Source: Enoplolaimus lenunculus
Taxonomy: Eukaryota > Nematoda > Enoplea > Enoplida > Thoracostomopsidae
Length of the DNA: 64,000 nucleotides
Direction: 5' to 3'
Assembly: GCA_030248215.1 (NCBI GenBank)
Contig: JASANG010000272.1
Location: forward strand, 62,001-126,000
In this document: positions 1-10,920 of the stretch, in pieces
How the letters are laid out: each line of letters begins with the position of its first letter
How positions within the stretch are numbered: position 1 is the stretch's first letter
Translations under genes and position numbers: made by a program
The notes under the pieces: generated by a model
The model's input: the letters and a program-made list of their open reading frames with translations, nothing else
What the model was told of the DNA's origin: nothing
The model's database searches: none

Positions 1-80
1 CTGCAGCGAACGTCAGATATGTGGGCTTGAACGGGCGGTAACTCTCGACATTAATTGCTCTACCTACGGAGGATTGACTG
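1..80 (+). CDS. ANKRD27: ANKRD27 exon: start of first ankyrin block (cut by window edge)
   Basis: Frame 2 is open for 26 codons (CSERQICGLERAV to YGGLT) and ends in G followed by GTAAGT at 81. The leftover base joins the next exon in phase to give GGLTALHIAC, a normal ankyrin start. The exon's 5' end is outside the window. The two cysteines may be the tail of the first VARP Cys motif. Confidence 0.75.
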
Positions 81-3000
81 GTAAGTGATCTTTAGCGATA
101 AGACCGACTAAGAGATAAATGTTGTGGCCGGTCAATCTGTGTAGCTCATTCAAAGCCTTTACCATTTTAATTAATTTATTAATGCTGTGAACTTGATGAA
201 ACGTCCAACATCGTGATTCTGTTCGAAGCTGTTATGTTCGTTCTATACGCCGGCCTTGAAGTCAAAAAGTTTTGTTTGCAAATTGCTACGCGGTACCATG
301 CGGCAATTCGATTGCGTTACCCTTCGGTTTCAGACGCCATTGGACGACGCCAAACGGCATTAAACTATTAATAAAGTTTAGCGGCACTGTGAGAAGTTCG
401 TGATTTTAACTAAACCCGGTATCCTGTATCACGCCTTTATTCAGTTCTTTCTCTATGTACGCTTATCGCTCTGATTCATTAACGCGGCCGGTAATATTTA
501 CTAACCCTTCCCAAAGCCTTTTACAACACCGATTATAACAAGCAAATTACAGGTTATGCGATTCACCTTGTAGCCTGATCCGAAATCGTTAAAGCCTATG
601 CCTGAATCTGTTTAATCCAGCCACTGGCTTACCAGTACCAATACTTTTACACTTTCCCAGAATCCGTGCAATTCCAACCCTGTTAGAATTACACTCTGTT
701 TTCCCAAGTTCAAAACCGAGCACTCTAACCCCGTTAGAAATGGACCAAATTTCCGGCCAATCTAACCCCGTTAGATTTGGCCCAATCCGTTGTAGAATAG
801 TAAACCTAACCCCGTTATATTCACTAAACTACGATTTCCCAGGTTCTCCGTTAACTCCCAAGTTTCCCCCAATTAGTACACAACGCCAGTATCCGATACT
901 AGGTAAACCTGCGCCCTGCGCAACATGAGTAGTAATTAGAATCACTGGTTTCCTTCACATCCTGAGCCACCGTGACTATTGTTAACGCAAATCCGCTTCA
1001 ACCTTACTTACCCTAACTCCTTAGTTACTTCACGCGTCCGAAAATTATAAATAAGAAAGCCGTAATTCACACAAAATTAAACAGAAAAATAAACCACCGA
1101 TTTCTACTAGTTAAAAGTTCCGAATGATTCCGGTCCTGGCTACCCCTTGTGCATCTCGACCTGATTTGCATACAGACCGACACCCAAATTTGTGTGTCCG
1201 TCGATGCTAAACCAGGTCCAGAGCCACTCATCCTGTACAGGTCCGACAACAACAACAACAATAACTTACAACAACAACAACAATTTACAACAACCAATAA
1301 CAAAACACAAGAGAGACTATGTGGAGCCAGGGACTCCCTTAAGATGTGGTTTTGAGATTTGGTTTTAATTTGTTTTATTTTTTAGATTGAAATAAGGTTT
1401 AAGAGTGGCAGAGCCACCTACAGGCACCTTTACGATACTATAAAATCCCTTATTGTTTTAAAACTTTCGGAATTTTATGTTTCAATTGTTACATTTTCAA
1501 GTTTTTGTGCACAACGTTAAATGACGGAGGGAGTGAAATTAGTAACGTTTGTTGTTATTCAGATTTAAGTTTTATTAGCATATTATTTAGCTAACACAGC
1601 CGTTATGTTGCACTACTATCAATATTGATTGGATTTGTTGCAAATTTGAAGGTAAAGCATACATATTATGATTTTCTTTAGCTGTCATCAACCGCAGCAA
1701 AATTTTCAGAAGTTTACTCTATATTGCTTTGCATTAATTTATATTTAATGTATTTTAAGCGCTTCATATCGCATGTATGTCACGAAATGCAGAAGTTGTT
1801 GAGGCTTTATACGGGATGGGTGCTGATGTGAGCAGAATGGATGATGTTGGAAGAACTCCGCTGCATCTCGCTTGTGTTTCAGGCTCGCAAAAGTGCCTGG
1901 TAAGTAAAACAAATTCGGATATTTGTGGCCTGCACCCATACTTTCCGTGGTCTTGGTAGTTTTTTACATAGATCAAATTAAGAGTTAATGAATGAGAGCA
2001 GTATATAATTCAAGCAGAACAGCCAGTATCTAGTGATATTACGAATCTGAAATCAAGTCGGTTGAAGTATTTCTAAATTATTTTATCCTTCTAGTACCGT
2101 GGTTTATTGGCGACGCCATGCCAATACTGTGCGTCTTTGATCTAACTTATTTGTTGGTTACCTTGCGTCATACGAAAGAGGTTATTGATAATGGATTATA
2201 ATTTCAGTATTGTAAATTTTTGGTATTCTCACTGTATCAAACCTAATAGCGGTGACCTAGCATCAAAGCTAATTAGAGATAACCTATGTGTGATTTGTAA
2301 TCATCTTTGTGCTTAGTTTGTAAGGTTTACTATTAATGTTTACTGTTGTGTCCTTAAAATTCTGTTTAAGTTGTTGACGTATGCACACAAGAACTGATAC
2401 GTTGCTTTTCTGGGTTTTTTCGCTTGGAATCTTATGGCCCCCATATTGATTGAATTGGTATCGAGTTTTGTTTGTTTCCCAGTTTTTCGGCTTCGGTTGT
2501 TCGTATCTTTACTTATATTACATTTTTCACCTTTGTTTATTTGATGTTATTAATTATTCAATTATTCATTTTAGCTGCTGTTGTTAGACAAACATGCACG
2601 TGTTATGTGTCAAGATTACACTGGTAACACGCCGTTGCATTACTGTATATTGTATGGCAATACTGAAGTGAGTAGTACTTTTTGTTGTTTTTGTTTTTAG
2701 TGTGCAACATTATAGTACCGTACTACTGAGTGGTAGTTCCGTTCTCAGCTATATATACTAATTTATGAATACATAACACCTGTTTCAAAATTTTTATGAT
2801 TTTGTTTTGCTAAGAAAACTGACCATGTATGTAGTAGGTCGCGAAAATACGTCATAAGCCTTGGTCAGCGGGTCAAAGAGATCTCGTTTAATAGTTTTGT
2901 TAATAAAAACTTACGCGTATTCAGCAATTTTATGCTTTGTTATGTTCCAGTGTGCCAAAGCGCTAATATTTTCATTTCAATCGTCAAATCAAAAAGTTTC

Positions 3001-6000
3001 AAAATTGACAACGTTGTTGAATGTGGCCAATCATGCCGGAGATACTGTATTACATATTGCAACACGGTTTGGATTTGGTGAGAAATTTGTGTGAAAACGT
3101 GTATGCGGGTACTGGGGTGACATGAGTTACTCGTCCCTTTTCAGTAGGATTTTGTTTGGTATAAAAATATATCTGAATAGTTTTGTCTTTATGCTATAAG
3201 ATCCTTTGCTATGTTTGCTTGGTATCTCAGAGCCAGAGCCTTGTAACGAATGCTAGATTCGCTTTGAATAGCGGTTTTTGTATGACTTTCTCGAGAACAC
3301 CGTATGGCCGGCATCATCTTGCTCCAAATACGGTGCCGAGGGCTCCGAACCACATTTGCTTACTATATTTTGTTTTTAAGATGATATTGTGAGTGTATTG
3401 TTGGACAACAGCGCAAAATGGGACGTCAAAAACAACGCTTGTGAAACGCCGTTGAATGCTGTTCAGTCAATTTCTATCCACCGTATTTTCACAAAATCAA
3501 TTGGGCACAAAGAACCAAACTGGGAATTTCCAGATTTGGTTAGTTTGCCTTCATATATAGTAGTCTCGTTAGAAAAAACCGAGACAAAGACTGCAATCGC
3601 ACGAGTATGAGAAAATTGGTTTTGTGCTACCGCTGTCCAATTATTATCGTCTTCAACATGCTTTTGCTGATATGCATAGCAAAACAGTTAATACTCGATA
3701 CTTCATTTTTGGCTTATTGAGTGTTTCATCAACATATGCAATGAATGTATGTGAATATGTTTGATCTGCTCGAAACTTTTACGAGTGAATATACGTTCAA
3801 AGAGACAATTTTTCAGCGAACGTAGCGAGTAAGAAAAGGTGTTTTAGAACTGCAAAGACAGTAGGAATTCAGTACATACTGCATACCCTGCCTTACATTT
3901 GCCCTTGTTGCTAAAGATTGCATTATGTATTAATATTAATGTTTCAGACTGTAGATTTATGGGATTATCAGCATTACGTGGTAGGTGCTTGTGTGAAATT
4001 GTTGGTTATTCATGTTTGCTTTCAACAAGTAATTATTTATTGCATAAACCGGTGCTGTGTTGTTATATTTTAACCATGTTCCACTTTCGTTTCTTTTTTC
4101 TGTATTGTTGTTTATTATTATAATTTTTGAATTTTTGTTGGTTTCAGAAAAGTAAAGGTTCGTTGATCAACAATGGCTTTGTAAATAAATTACCTACATG
4201 TTCAGCGTCAAATACGGGTCACTCAACAGTACACCTAGAGCCAAGTGAAGTAATTGATCGCCTTCAGCGAGCCGTCATTGATAACGATATTCAGCTGGTT
4301 AGTGTGATGATAGAAGCTTTTATCCTAAATATTTCAAAAGCCGGTAATTGTACATGTGGTGGAGGTCAAATAGGTACCCCCTGGATATTGAAAAACGGCC
4401 TATCTCAAAGATCTCGACGGGCTGAGTTCAGTGGTACTGATTTTACCGCTGTATTGTCAACGATTCAACAGTTATTATCTTAAGTTCAGTGCAATCTGGC
4501 GTGAATTTGAGAATTTTGGATCTTCAATGACAGTTTTGCAAAAGATACTGAACACCAGGTTATTTCCTTGGTAAATTTTATATTGCTATTTATCAGGGTG
4601 CAGCCGTAATTCCGGTTACGGCATTGTCAAATTCCGGTTCCGATAAAGTGTAATTTCGGTTGCACCCTGCTATTTATTACTGTTAAATATTCACAGAATT
4701 ATTAAAAATTCCGGTACTATTAACTTTTAATCGTTTTTTAAAGTTGCTAACCCGTAAGTAGCCTTTTTAAAGCCTCTTGTTCAATTAGTGATGATAAAAT
4801 GAAATAGATTTAATTAGTATATTATATAAACCTTGGCAATCACCAAAAATAAACGATCCAAGGTAGATTTTGCTTCAGTAAATAAGAAGAATCTAAAATG
4901 CAGTAGATTAAGTCATTGCCTATCGCCAACTAAGGTTATTTCACCATTAATACAGCAAAAAAAGAAAATTAAATGAATTTTTCGGTGGCGTGCAATTTTT
5001 CAGTTTCCGGGCAAGGCTCTGGTATTTTTTCAAATTCTGGTTCCGGTTCCAATAAAGCGTAATTCCGGTTGCACTGTGCTATTTATCGCAGTAATGTCCA
5101 AAAGTGAAAAGGGCCATAGCTTTTGAACCAGAAGTGTGCATCCTTAAAATTTTTACCGTTTGCGTACCAATATCAATCTATCGATCGTGACTTTGAAAAA
5201 CATTTATAACGGGTAAGATATCGGAAAACATTGTGTCTCAGAAGCAATGATATTACGTTGTCTATTGTTTAGGTGTCGTTTTTATTGCAACGTGCCAATA
5301 ATTCTCAATTAGCAACAGCACCAAATCGAGCTCAAGATAATGAAGCTTCATGTCACCCATTATGTCAATGTGACAAATGTGTCCCTAAAGATATTAATAT
5401 GGTAGTTAAAAGTAAAAAATAATGCTGCGAATTTGTCTTTGATGTCTAAGTGCCGTATTCTGAACTGTGTAAAACCGATTGTCAATCAGTAATGTTACAA
5501 GTTTTCAAAAACAAGCGAAGTGCGGAAGCTGCAGATTGAAGCTTAGTTCAGAATTGCAGCAAATTATCATGCACCAAAATATTATGCTAAATGTGGAAGA
5601 GCACCTTTTGTTGTTTTGAAAGTTACCTTTCTATCACCAACTGGTTATCAGCGACACGTATGTTATAGCGTGTACGCATATCATTATGTACATGTAGAGC
5701 CCATGTTCTCAAACGTACGTAGCATCAATCGCCAGTTGGTGATAGACCCTGTTACTTTGGAACCAGCGCATAGTGAGGATCGAAATTCTGCACATTGTTC
5801 GCGTTTGATTTGCCCTACTTCTGCACCAGTTTTGAGATCTGCAACTGCAGATGTTCGTCAGTTTGAAAACCGATCGCTAATTGATGATAGGTGCTATACG
5901 CATTTGAGAATATGGGCCTACGTTTCAATCTTTGTCAATACGGCTGTTTACGTAATTCTGGCTCCCGGTTCTGGAATGAGTTTAAATAAATTTCCTCTAT

Positions 6001-8263
6001 TTTGTACATTAAATAACGTTCAAACTATAAACATTTTGTAATTCAGTCGCGATTCCAACAATTTGGAAAACAATAAGCTCAGCCCGTAAATATACTCTCA
6101 TTAAGTTTATATATGCGGTATTATTTTAGAGACGCAACTTGCTTGCAACCAGTAATAGTCATATTAGTAGCAGTACGATCTCCTCTGTGAGTGATGGCTC
6201 TGAACGAAACTTAATTCCGCCGAACCAAGAAAACAGTTCAGTCTGTGGTAGCCGCGTCGATATCAATTCTGTTGGCTCAATTGGACTGTGTCCGCTTCAT
6301 ATTGCGGCGGCGCATGATTTTGTTGAAATTGCTCAGTTGCTTATTGAAACAGGAGGCGCAGATGTGAACGCGATGGCCGGAACGAGGAATTATGTCCCGG
6401 TGCATTTAGCTGCACAGCATAATTCGGCTGAGGTGAGCTTGTGAGAGAGGATTTGGCAGATTGATGTGCATCCGCCTATTCACAATACGTTTCTTCAGTT
6501 TCGCGTTCGTTGAAGTATACTGTGGTAAATTTTTGTTGACTTTTAACGCCCAATATTTGAAAAGACCCTCGAATTAACGTACGGTGGAATAAGTTTTTGT
6601 GAAACTGTTGCAATATTAATATTTAGAGAATTATATTTTTTAAAGTCATTTGTTAACTTTAACATATCAAAGAAAACACGGTCACATAAACCCTTTTAAT
6701 ACGTGGCATTATCACGTGTAATAAGTGACATTCCTTCGGGTAATGTTATATCTATTTTTATTGCTAACATAGTGTTAACAACTGGTGTTGTTATGTAGCT
6801 GATCACACTGGTAGTTCTATGTCGATTTTAGTCCCAAACCTTGAATGGTTAATTTGAGCGACGCAGTATAATTCTTGTGGATGTTGCTGTTTTTGGTAAT
6901 TTTAGACTATTCGTATGCTGCATTATCATAACGCGTGGTTGAACATTAATGATAAACACGGTAACACAGCGTTGCATATGGCTGCGAGTCGAGGAAATTT
7001 GCAAGCAGTTCAAACCTTGATTGAAGTAAGTGATATATGCAAGTATTGATTTGTTTTTTGGTAGCATATGGCCCTTGGGTAAACTTTAGTTTTTGGAACG
7101 CTTGGGGCACCGGAAAGCTTATAATGTGGGACACAAAATGCGGAAACTTTGAAGCCTTGACAACTGCCAGACTTTTAACTATTGATAGTCATTATTCTAC
7201 TTTTAAATATGTTATGTATCTAGCCAGTACCTGCTTTAATGATAGCCTTCATTGCCTGTAATGACAATCCCGTATAGTTATCATGGACCGTCAAGGTAAT
7301 GCCACAAACGTTGATTGCATATAATATTCTAGATAGTTTGTATTATAGGCTGGTGCAGAACTAAACGGATACAACGACATAGGCAATACTCCGTTGCATG
7401 AAGCGGCCAAATGGGAGCGCGTTTCTGTGATTCGATGCCTGTTAAACGCAGGCGCTGCTATCGATATTCGAAATCACGTTCAGTCAACTGCGAAAGACCT
7501 TTCAAGGGTCAAAATTTATTACTTTAAATCAGAAGGTGTAGGATGTATTTCAGCATCATAAGTAGAAAATTTGAAACTGGATGCGTTTTCGGTATTTTAC
7601 AGATATTTTGGTTGTTGTGGTGGTTGTGTTAGTGGCACAACGTGGGGACTCAGGGCGAAGGTAAGGAATCTGCACTACCTAGGAATTAAATGAAAACTGG
7701 TTTATGCTATAAATTTCGAGGAACTAAGTTCAACGATGCGATAATTGACTGCGTAGCCAACAGTTAAAAAGTTATAACACACTTCACACTTAACTACATA
7801 TAGTGCAAACGGCCCATATTACTTTTAGGGGCGTCCAGGTTTCTGATAAGTCTATAAAAAGTAGGTTTAGAATCTAGGTTACATTTTTTGCTTAGGCTTA
7901 GGCTTAGGAATACGCTTAATCTACTGTTACGCGCCTAAATTAATGAAGAGAAAGTAACGCTATCAGTATCTTTTCAGTGGGCGGCGGTTCTACTGAAGTT
8001 AAATTTTAACAGGGTAAAACTTTTAAACCAGAGATTCTGTAGACCTAAAAATGATGTCGCCGCGTCGAGATCTATGGAATAAGCCGCTTTTCATCAAATT
8101 CCTATATTGGGTTCGTATTCGCCAAATCCGGCGTTTTAGGTACTGATTTTTGTGAAATATAATTTTTTCATTCTTATTTTTGGTTACTAATAATTCTACA
8201 AGCTTTATTCTTTTGTTTTAGTCTCAAGAAGTACACCAGTTGTTTGAAAAACTAAGAGATTAA
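1..8263 (+). CDS. ANKRD27: ANKRD27/VARP-like protein, 3' part (12 exons, 5' end outside window)
   Basis: Exons 1-80, 1760-1899, 2575-2667, 2951-3077, 3381-3538, 3948-3980, 4148-4297, 5273-5401, 6130-6432, 6906-7025, 7349-7507 and 8222-8263 join in phase into about 510 residues. The product has a first ankyrin block (about five repeats), a linker with RLQRAVIDNDIQL and the Cys motif CHPLCQCDKC, then a second block of four to five repeats. This order, and the linker matching the human LLRAVADGDLEMV and CHPLCQCPKC segments I recall, identify VARP. In vertebrates VARP is an endosomal adaptor: its VPS9 domain activates Rab21, ankyrin repeats bind Rab32/38 and VAMP7, and the Cys motifs bind retromer VPS29. 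The VPS9 domain should lie upstream of base 1. The protein stops soon after the last repeat, so it lacks the long C-terminal tail of the human protein unless a further exon was missed. Confidence 0.9.
81..1759 (+). other. ANKRD27 intron with small repeats
   Basis: No exon is seen. About five direct copies of a motif close to TAACCCCGTTAGA occur between 674 and 825, and a CAA-rich stretch lies at 1245-1310. Bases 1318-1425 share a diverged copy with 45370-45480, so that part is a dispersed repeat. Confidence 0.5.
1760..1899 (+). CDS. ANKRD27: ANKRD27 exon: ankyrin repeats 1-2
   Basis: Acceptor TTTTAAG precedes base 1760 and donor GTAAGT follows 1899. It encodes LHIACMSRNAEVVEAL and GRTPLHLACVSGSQKCL. 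Entry is phase 1, matching the exon at 1-80; exit is phase 0. Confidence 0.92.
2575..2667 (+). CDS. ANKRD27: ANKRD27 exon: ankyrin repeat 2-3 junction
   Basis: Acceptor TTCATTTTAG, donor GTGAGT. Its 31 codons read LLLLDKHARVM, then GNTPLHYCILYGNTE, in the order seen in vertebrate VARP. Phase 0 at both ends. Confidence 0.93.
2951..3077 (+). CDS. ANKRD27: ANKRD27 exon: ankyrin repeat 3-4
   Basis: Acceptor TATGTTCCAG, donor GTGAGA. It encodes CAKALIFSFQSS and then GDTVLHIATRFGF, parallel to human CVKALVYY and GDTPLHIAARWGY. It ends in phase 1. Confidence 0.92.
3381..3538 (+). CDS. ANKRD27: ANKRD27 exon: end of first ankyrin block
   Basis: Acceptor TGTTTTTAAG, donor GTTAGT. Joined to the preceding split codon it reads DDIVSVLLDNSAKWDVKN, then CETPLNAVQSISIH, matching the human VIETLLQNGAS and KETPLKCALNS segment. 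It ends in phase 0. Confidence 0.88.
3948..3980 (+). CDS. ANKRD27: ANKRD27 candidate 33-nt microexon
   Basis: AATGTTTCAG precedes and GTAGGT follows an 11-codon segment, TVDLWDYQHYV. Phase 0 at both ends fits its neighbours, so skipping would also keep the frame. No family motif is available to confirm it; the call rests on splice sites and phase. Confidence 0.5.
4148..4297 (+). CDS. ANKRD27: ANKRD27 exon: inter-ankyrin linker
   Basis: Acceptor TTGGTTTCAG, donor GTTAGT. Fifty codons: a polar Ser/Asn-rich stretch, then PSEVIDRLQRAVIDNDIQL, which matches the VARP helix REVEKLLRAVADGDLEMV before the second Cys motif. The frame stays open for 61 further codons past the donor (to 4483), but that sequence is intronic. 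Confidence 0.85.
4594..5092. repeat. CCGGTT-rich dispersed repeat with GGTGCAACC ends
   Basis: Lies in an ANKRD27 intron. It begins with GGGTGCAGCCGTAATTCCGG, and similar arms end at 4670 and 5088. Related pieces lie at 15087-15165, 32030-32105 and 52465-52505. The inverted GGGTGCA ends suggest a small nested DNA element. Confidence 0.45.
5273..5401 (+). CDS. ANKRD27: ANKRD27 exon: retromer-binding Cys motif
   Basis: Acceptor TTGTTTAG, donor GTAGTT. VSFLLQRANN continues the helix of the previous exon. CHPLCQCDKC is encoded at 5351-5380. In human VARP the equivalent four-Cys zinc motif binds the retromer subunit VPS29. All four cysteines and the HPL residues are present, so binding is probably conserved. 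Confidence 0.9.
5640..5915. repeat. Family C MITE pieces (rearranged)
   Basis: ACCAACTGGTTATCAG at 5637 and CGCCAGTTGGTGATAG near 5730 are inverted copies of the arm that elsewhere reads TTCTCAAATGTGT followed by ACCTGTC. The 141-codon open frame across this stretch is repeat-derived, inside an ANKRD27 intron. Confidence 0.5.
6130..6432 (+). CDS. ANKRD27: ANKRD27 exon: second ankyrin block, repeats 1-2
   Basis: Acceptor TTATTTTAG, donor GTGAGC. The 101 codons hold a Ser/Asn-rich spacer and then GLCPLHIAAAHDFVEIAQLL and NYVPVHLAAQHNSAE. Phase 0 at both ends. Confidence 0.92.
6906..7025 (+). CDS. ANKRD27: ANKRD27 exon: second ankyrin block, repeat 3
   Basis: Acceptor GGTAATTTTAG, donor GTAAGT. 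It reads TIRMLHYHNAWLNINDKHG and GNTALHMAASRGNLQAVQ. Phase 0 at both ends. Confidence 0.93.
7349..7507 (+). CDS. ANKRD27: ANKRD27 exon: second ankyrin block, repeat 4
   Basis: Acceptor TGTATTATAG. It reads AGAELNGYNDIGNTPLHEAA and RCLLNAGAAIDIRN, then STAKDLSR. The 3' end is uncertain: the phase-compatible donor is a weak GTCAAA. A stronger GTGTAG at 7535 would end the protein differently, and read-through stops at 7559-7561. Confidence 0.8.
7795..7950. repeat. Family A2 MITE (TTAGGC-containing)
   Basis: Starts near TTACTTTTAGGGGCGTCC and ends with GTTACGCGCCTAAA, which are inverted ends, with GCTTAGGCTTAGG inside. Other copies are at 27430-27552 and 48470-48612. It sits in the last ANKRD27 intron. 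Confidence 0.6.
8222..8263 (+). CDS. ANKRD27: ANKRD27 terminal coding exon
   Basis: Acceptor TTTTGTTTTAG. In phase 0 it reads SQEVHQLFEKLRD then TAA, comparable to NSKIMELLQVV after the last repeat of human VARP. No AATAAA is seen in the following 700 bases. Confidence 0.65.
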   Translation, partial: SQEVHQLFEKLRD

Positions 8264-10761
8264 AGTCGCAAGAATTTGATTGTGAGTTTGTTCTTAATGT
8301 GACGTTTAATTTAACTTCATGGCATATACTGACAACTATGACTTTGGATTATGACACCCTTTTCTCAATTTTTTGTGTTATAGAGTTGCGCAGGTATAGT
8401 GCTCGCGAAACCAACCGCATGCAAGTTTTACCGTTGTCAGATGTTGTATTTATTCTGTGTTAATTTTGCGATAGTAAACTGTGTTAAGTTCATCGCTGTT
8501 TGTGTAGGAGCGTGATAAAACGGCTGAATTTACCTGTTATTTAAAATTTCGGCCTATGTATGTATGCCGTTTTTCCGTAAAACTGCACTAAGGGACTGGC
8601 TTTTAGTTAGAGACTTATTCTAAAAATCGCATTCTAAAACGTAGACACTTAAAGAATTTGCTGGTACTGCTGTGCAGTCAGAAATTCGGTTTTCCAGGGA
8701 ATGGACCTCGGTCTTAGTAAAATGTTTACACGAGTTCTGACGATTTGTGTGTCGAAATTTCCGGGCCGAACTACTGTGTCAAACGCACAAAATTTTCACT
8801 AGAAATTATGGCTCATCCACGTCATACTATCTCCACTACTGTAAGGAAACTGTCCACACACTTGGCTGCAGTAGCAGTACAAAACATTGTTCTCATTATA
8901 TTAATAGGACTAAACAGCAACGACTGCGAGTCCCTTTGGAGGGAGTCGGGATAGTGTGGGCAGTATTTGGACATAGTGTCTAATAATAAGAGTTCGTTCA
9001 GACACATTGTCTGACAAGAAGAGTTCGTACGGACAGACTGTAAATGAATTTCGGAGAACCTTAGTTCATTAAGTGGCGACGGGCAACCTAGTTTTATTCA
9101 AAACAGTCCGAAATTTCGCCTATAGAACGTCTAATAATTCAAAAATGTTAAAGACTGTTAAAATATTCCTCCTAACAGGGGCGTTATATATTTATGAGAC
9201 ATTTGGTTCGACCACTGTCCACTATAAAACATCATTAAAAATCGTAATATTATGTGTAAACACACCTTTGAGAATGTCAAAATCTTGAAACTAAATGCAG
9301 TAGCTGGAACACTTATGATAAATTATGGAGTATATATGACAAACGCAGAAAATTTGGCAATACATGCTCAGAGATATTGAAAAAATAAGTTAGAATATAA
9401 TGCATCAAATTTTCTTAAATTTTCGAAAGAGAAAAATTTTAAATACCTGAAAATTGCGGTGAAAAATTATGAAAGTTGCACCCATAGTGACAACTGTTAT
9501 ATTTTTCGTTTAATTTTTCACCACGTTTCAATTTTATAACGTCATTCGCTACGAGTGTTATGAATGTATTCAGAACTATCGGCTCAGTATATAGTTAATG
9601 TATCACATTTGCTTACAATTAAACTTTCATTGGGAAAAATTCACTTTCCAACTAATACGTGGATCAGGTAAAGACTGGAGCAGTACGGAAATCAGCTTCG
9701 ACGTTAACATAAAATGATTCCATCTGAAGGTCCATGTAAAGATTAGGGTCAGAAAGTTTTTCTGTTGGACTTCAACAAAATATTATGCTTTTATACTGAT
9801 TTTTGCTTAAGCATAGTTATATATAGCTCGTTCTTAATACACTTTGGTTTGGAACATGCTTATACTACTGTTACGGTCGTGTTCTATACTGATGAAATGT
9901 GGACCGAAATGTGAATTGCGCAGAAATTGGCTTACAGTTCACTGATCTCAAGAAATATGTCACAAGATATGACGAGACATTTATGCGAATATCATATGAT
10001 ATTCCAAAACTCTACTAAATATCGCGATATTTTGCAGGAATTTGTGATAAAAGTAGCGTTTTATATGTTCAGAAGTTGCCTATCGACGGTTGGTCCTCAG
10101 ATTGCCGTCATGTTTTTGTCTGTTGTATGTTGGCGAACTAATAAATAAGTTTAAGAGCTCTACAAGATCCAATTTGCCGAAAGCAAAACAACGTTGTTTT
10201 CGTTTTTAATTTTATTTCTCCAATTCTTAATTTTTGCTGTAAATCGTCGAGAAACCGCAAAAATTTAGGGTTTGTTTTTGAAATTTAAAATAATTATTTT
10301 GCGCAGACTTCAATTTGTTCTTTGTGAACATTTTTTAATTAAATGCTTTTGTTACAGTTATTTTTGAAACTTTTTTGTTGTGTGTTTGCTTCTAATCATA
10401 AGGCTTGTAATATACATTTTAAACAGGATATTGAATCAAACTTTATTTTTATGTATTCATAAATATTATCAAGATTTATTCATCTGCAAAAGTATACTTC
10501 CAATATTAACGTACCTGACACACTTTTCAGTACTTTATTGGGTTATTATTTTCGGCAGAGCGTGTTCGCATGGAAGGAAGAATCGTTGAATTACGTTGAA
10601 ATTATATAACTGACCCCCTAACCCACATGGGTAATGTTTGAACTAAGGAGCCAACTAAAATATATGAATTTTCTATTAAAACATGGCCTTATATGAATTT
10701 TTATGCCTTTCTATTACGAGTTGGTTTGGCCAGAGTATATTCTTAAATCCTTTCAATTCGA
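8264..10761. other. Tail-to-tail intergenic region between ANKRD27 and PCSK1-like
   Basis: No convincing exon. Contains a degraded family A1 MITE at about 9728-9895. Two AATAAA signals on the minus strand (10442-10447 and 10475-10480) lie about 285-320 bases past the convertase stop and are candidate poly(A) signals. Confidence 0.5.
10442..10480 (-). terminator. Candidate poly(A) signals of the PCSK1-like gene
   Basis: Two AATAAA hexamers on the minus strand downstream of the TGA at 10762. They are placed plausibly for a short 3' UTR, but AATAAA is common in AT-rich DNA and nothing else supports them. Confidence 0.3.
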
Positions 10762-10920
10762 TCAATCATTTTCTTCGACCGCCTTTAAGTTGAAAAATAC
10801 ACTGTTGTCGGAGCCAAATTTTTGATTTTTATTTCCAGCATTTTGATGCCTTTCTGTTTCTGTGGTTTGTTGTTGTTGTTGTTGTTGTTGTAGATTTCGA
10901 ATAGTACGAGATTCGTGTGC
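10762..10920 (-). CDS. PCSK1: PCSK1-like terminal exon (Gln-rich tail), probable
   Basis: Acceptor ACAACTACAG, phase 0 as needed. Reads [10 protein letters not shown], eight Gln, then [11 protein letters not shown] and [11 protein letters not shown] before TGA. The predicted total is an exact multiple of three. There is no family match because convertase tails diverge, and the polypyrimidine tract is poor. A MITE (10949-11165) begins 29 bases upstream of its acceptor. Confidence 0.5.
   Translation of the reverse strand, partial: AHESRTIRNLQQQQQQQQTTETERHQNAGNKNQKFGSDNSVFFNLKAVEEND

Noticed and set aside
5616-6041. 141-codon plus-strand open frame within ANKRD27
   Set aside because: Lies in an intron and overlaps inverted family C MITE arms; no ankyrin or other domain content.
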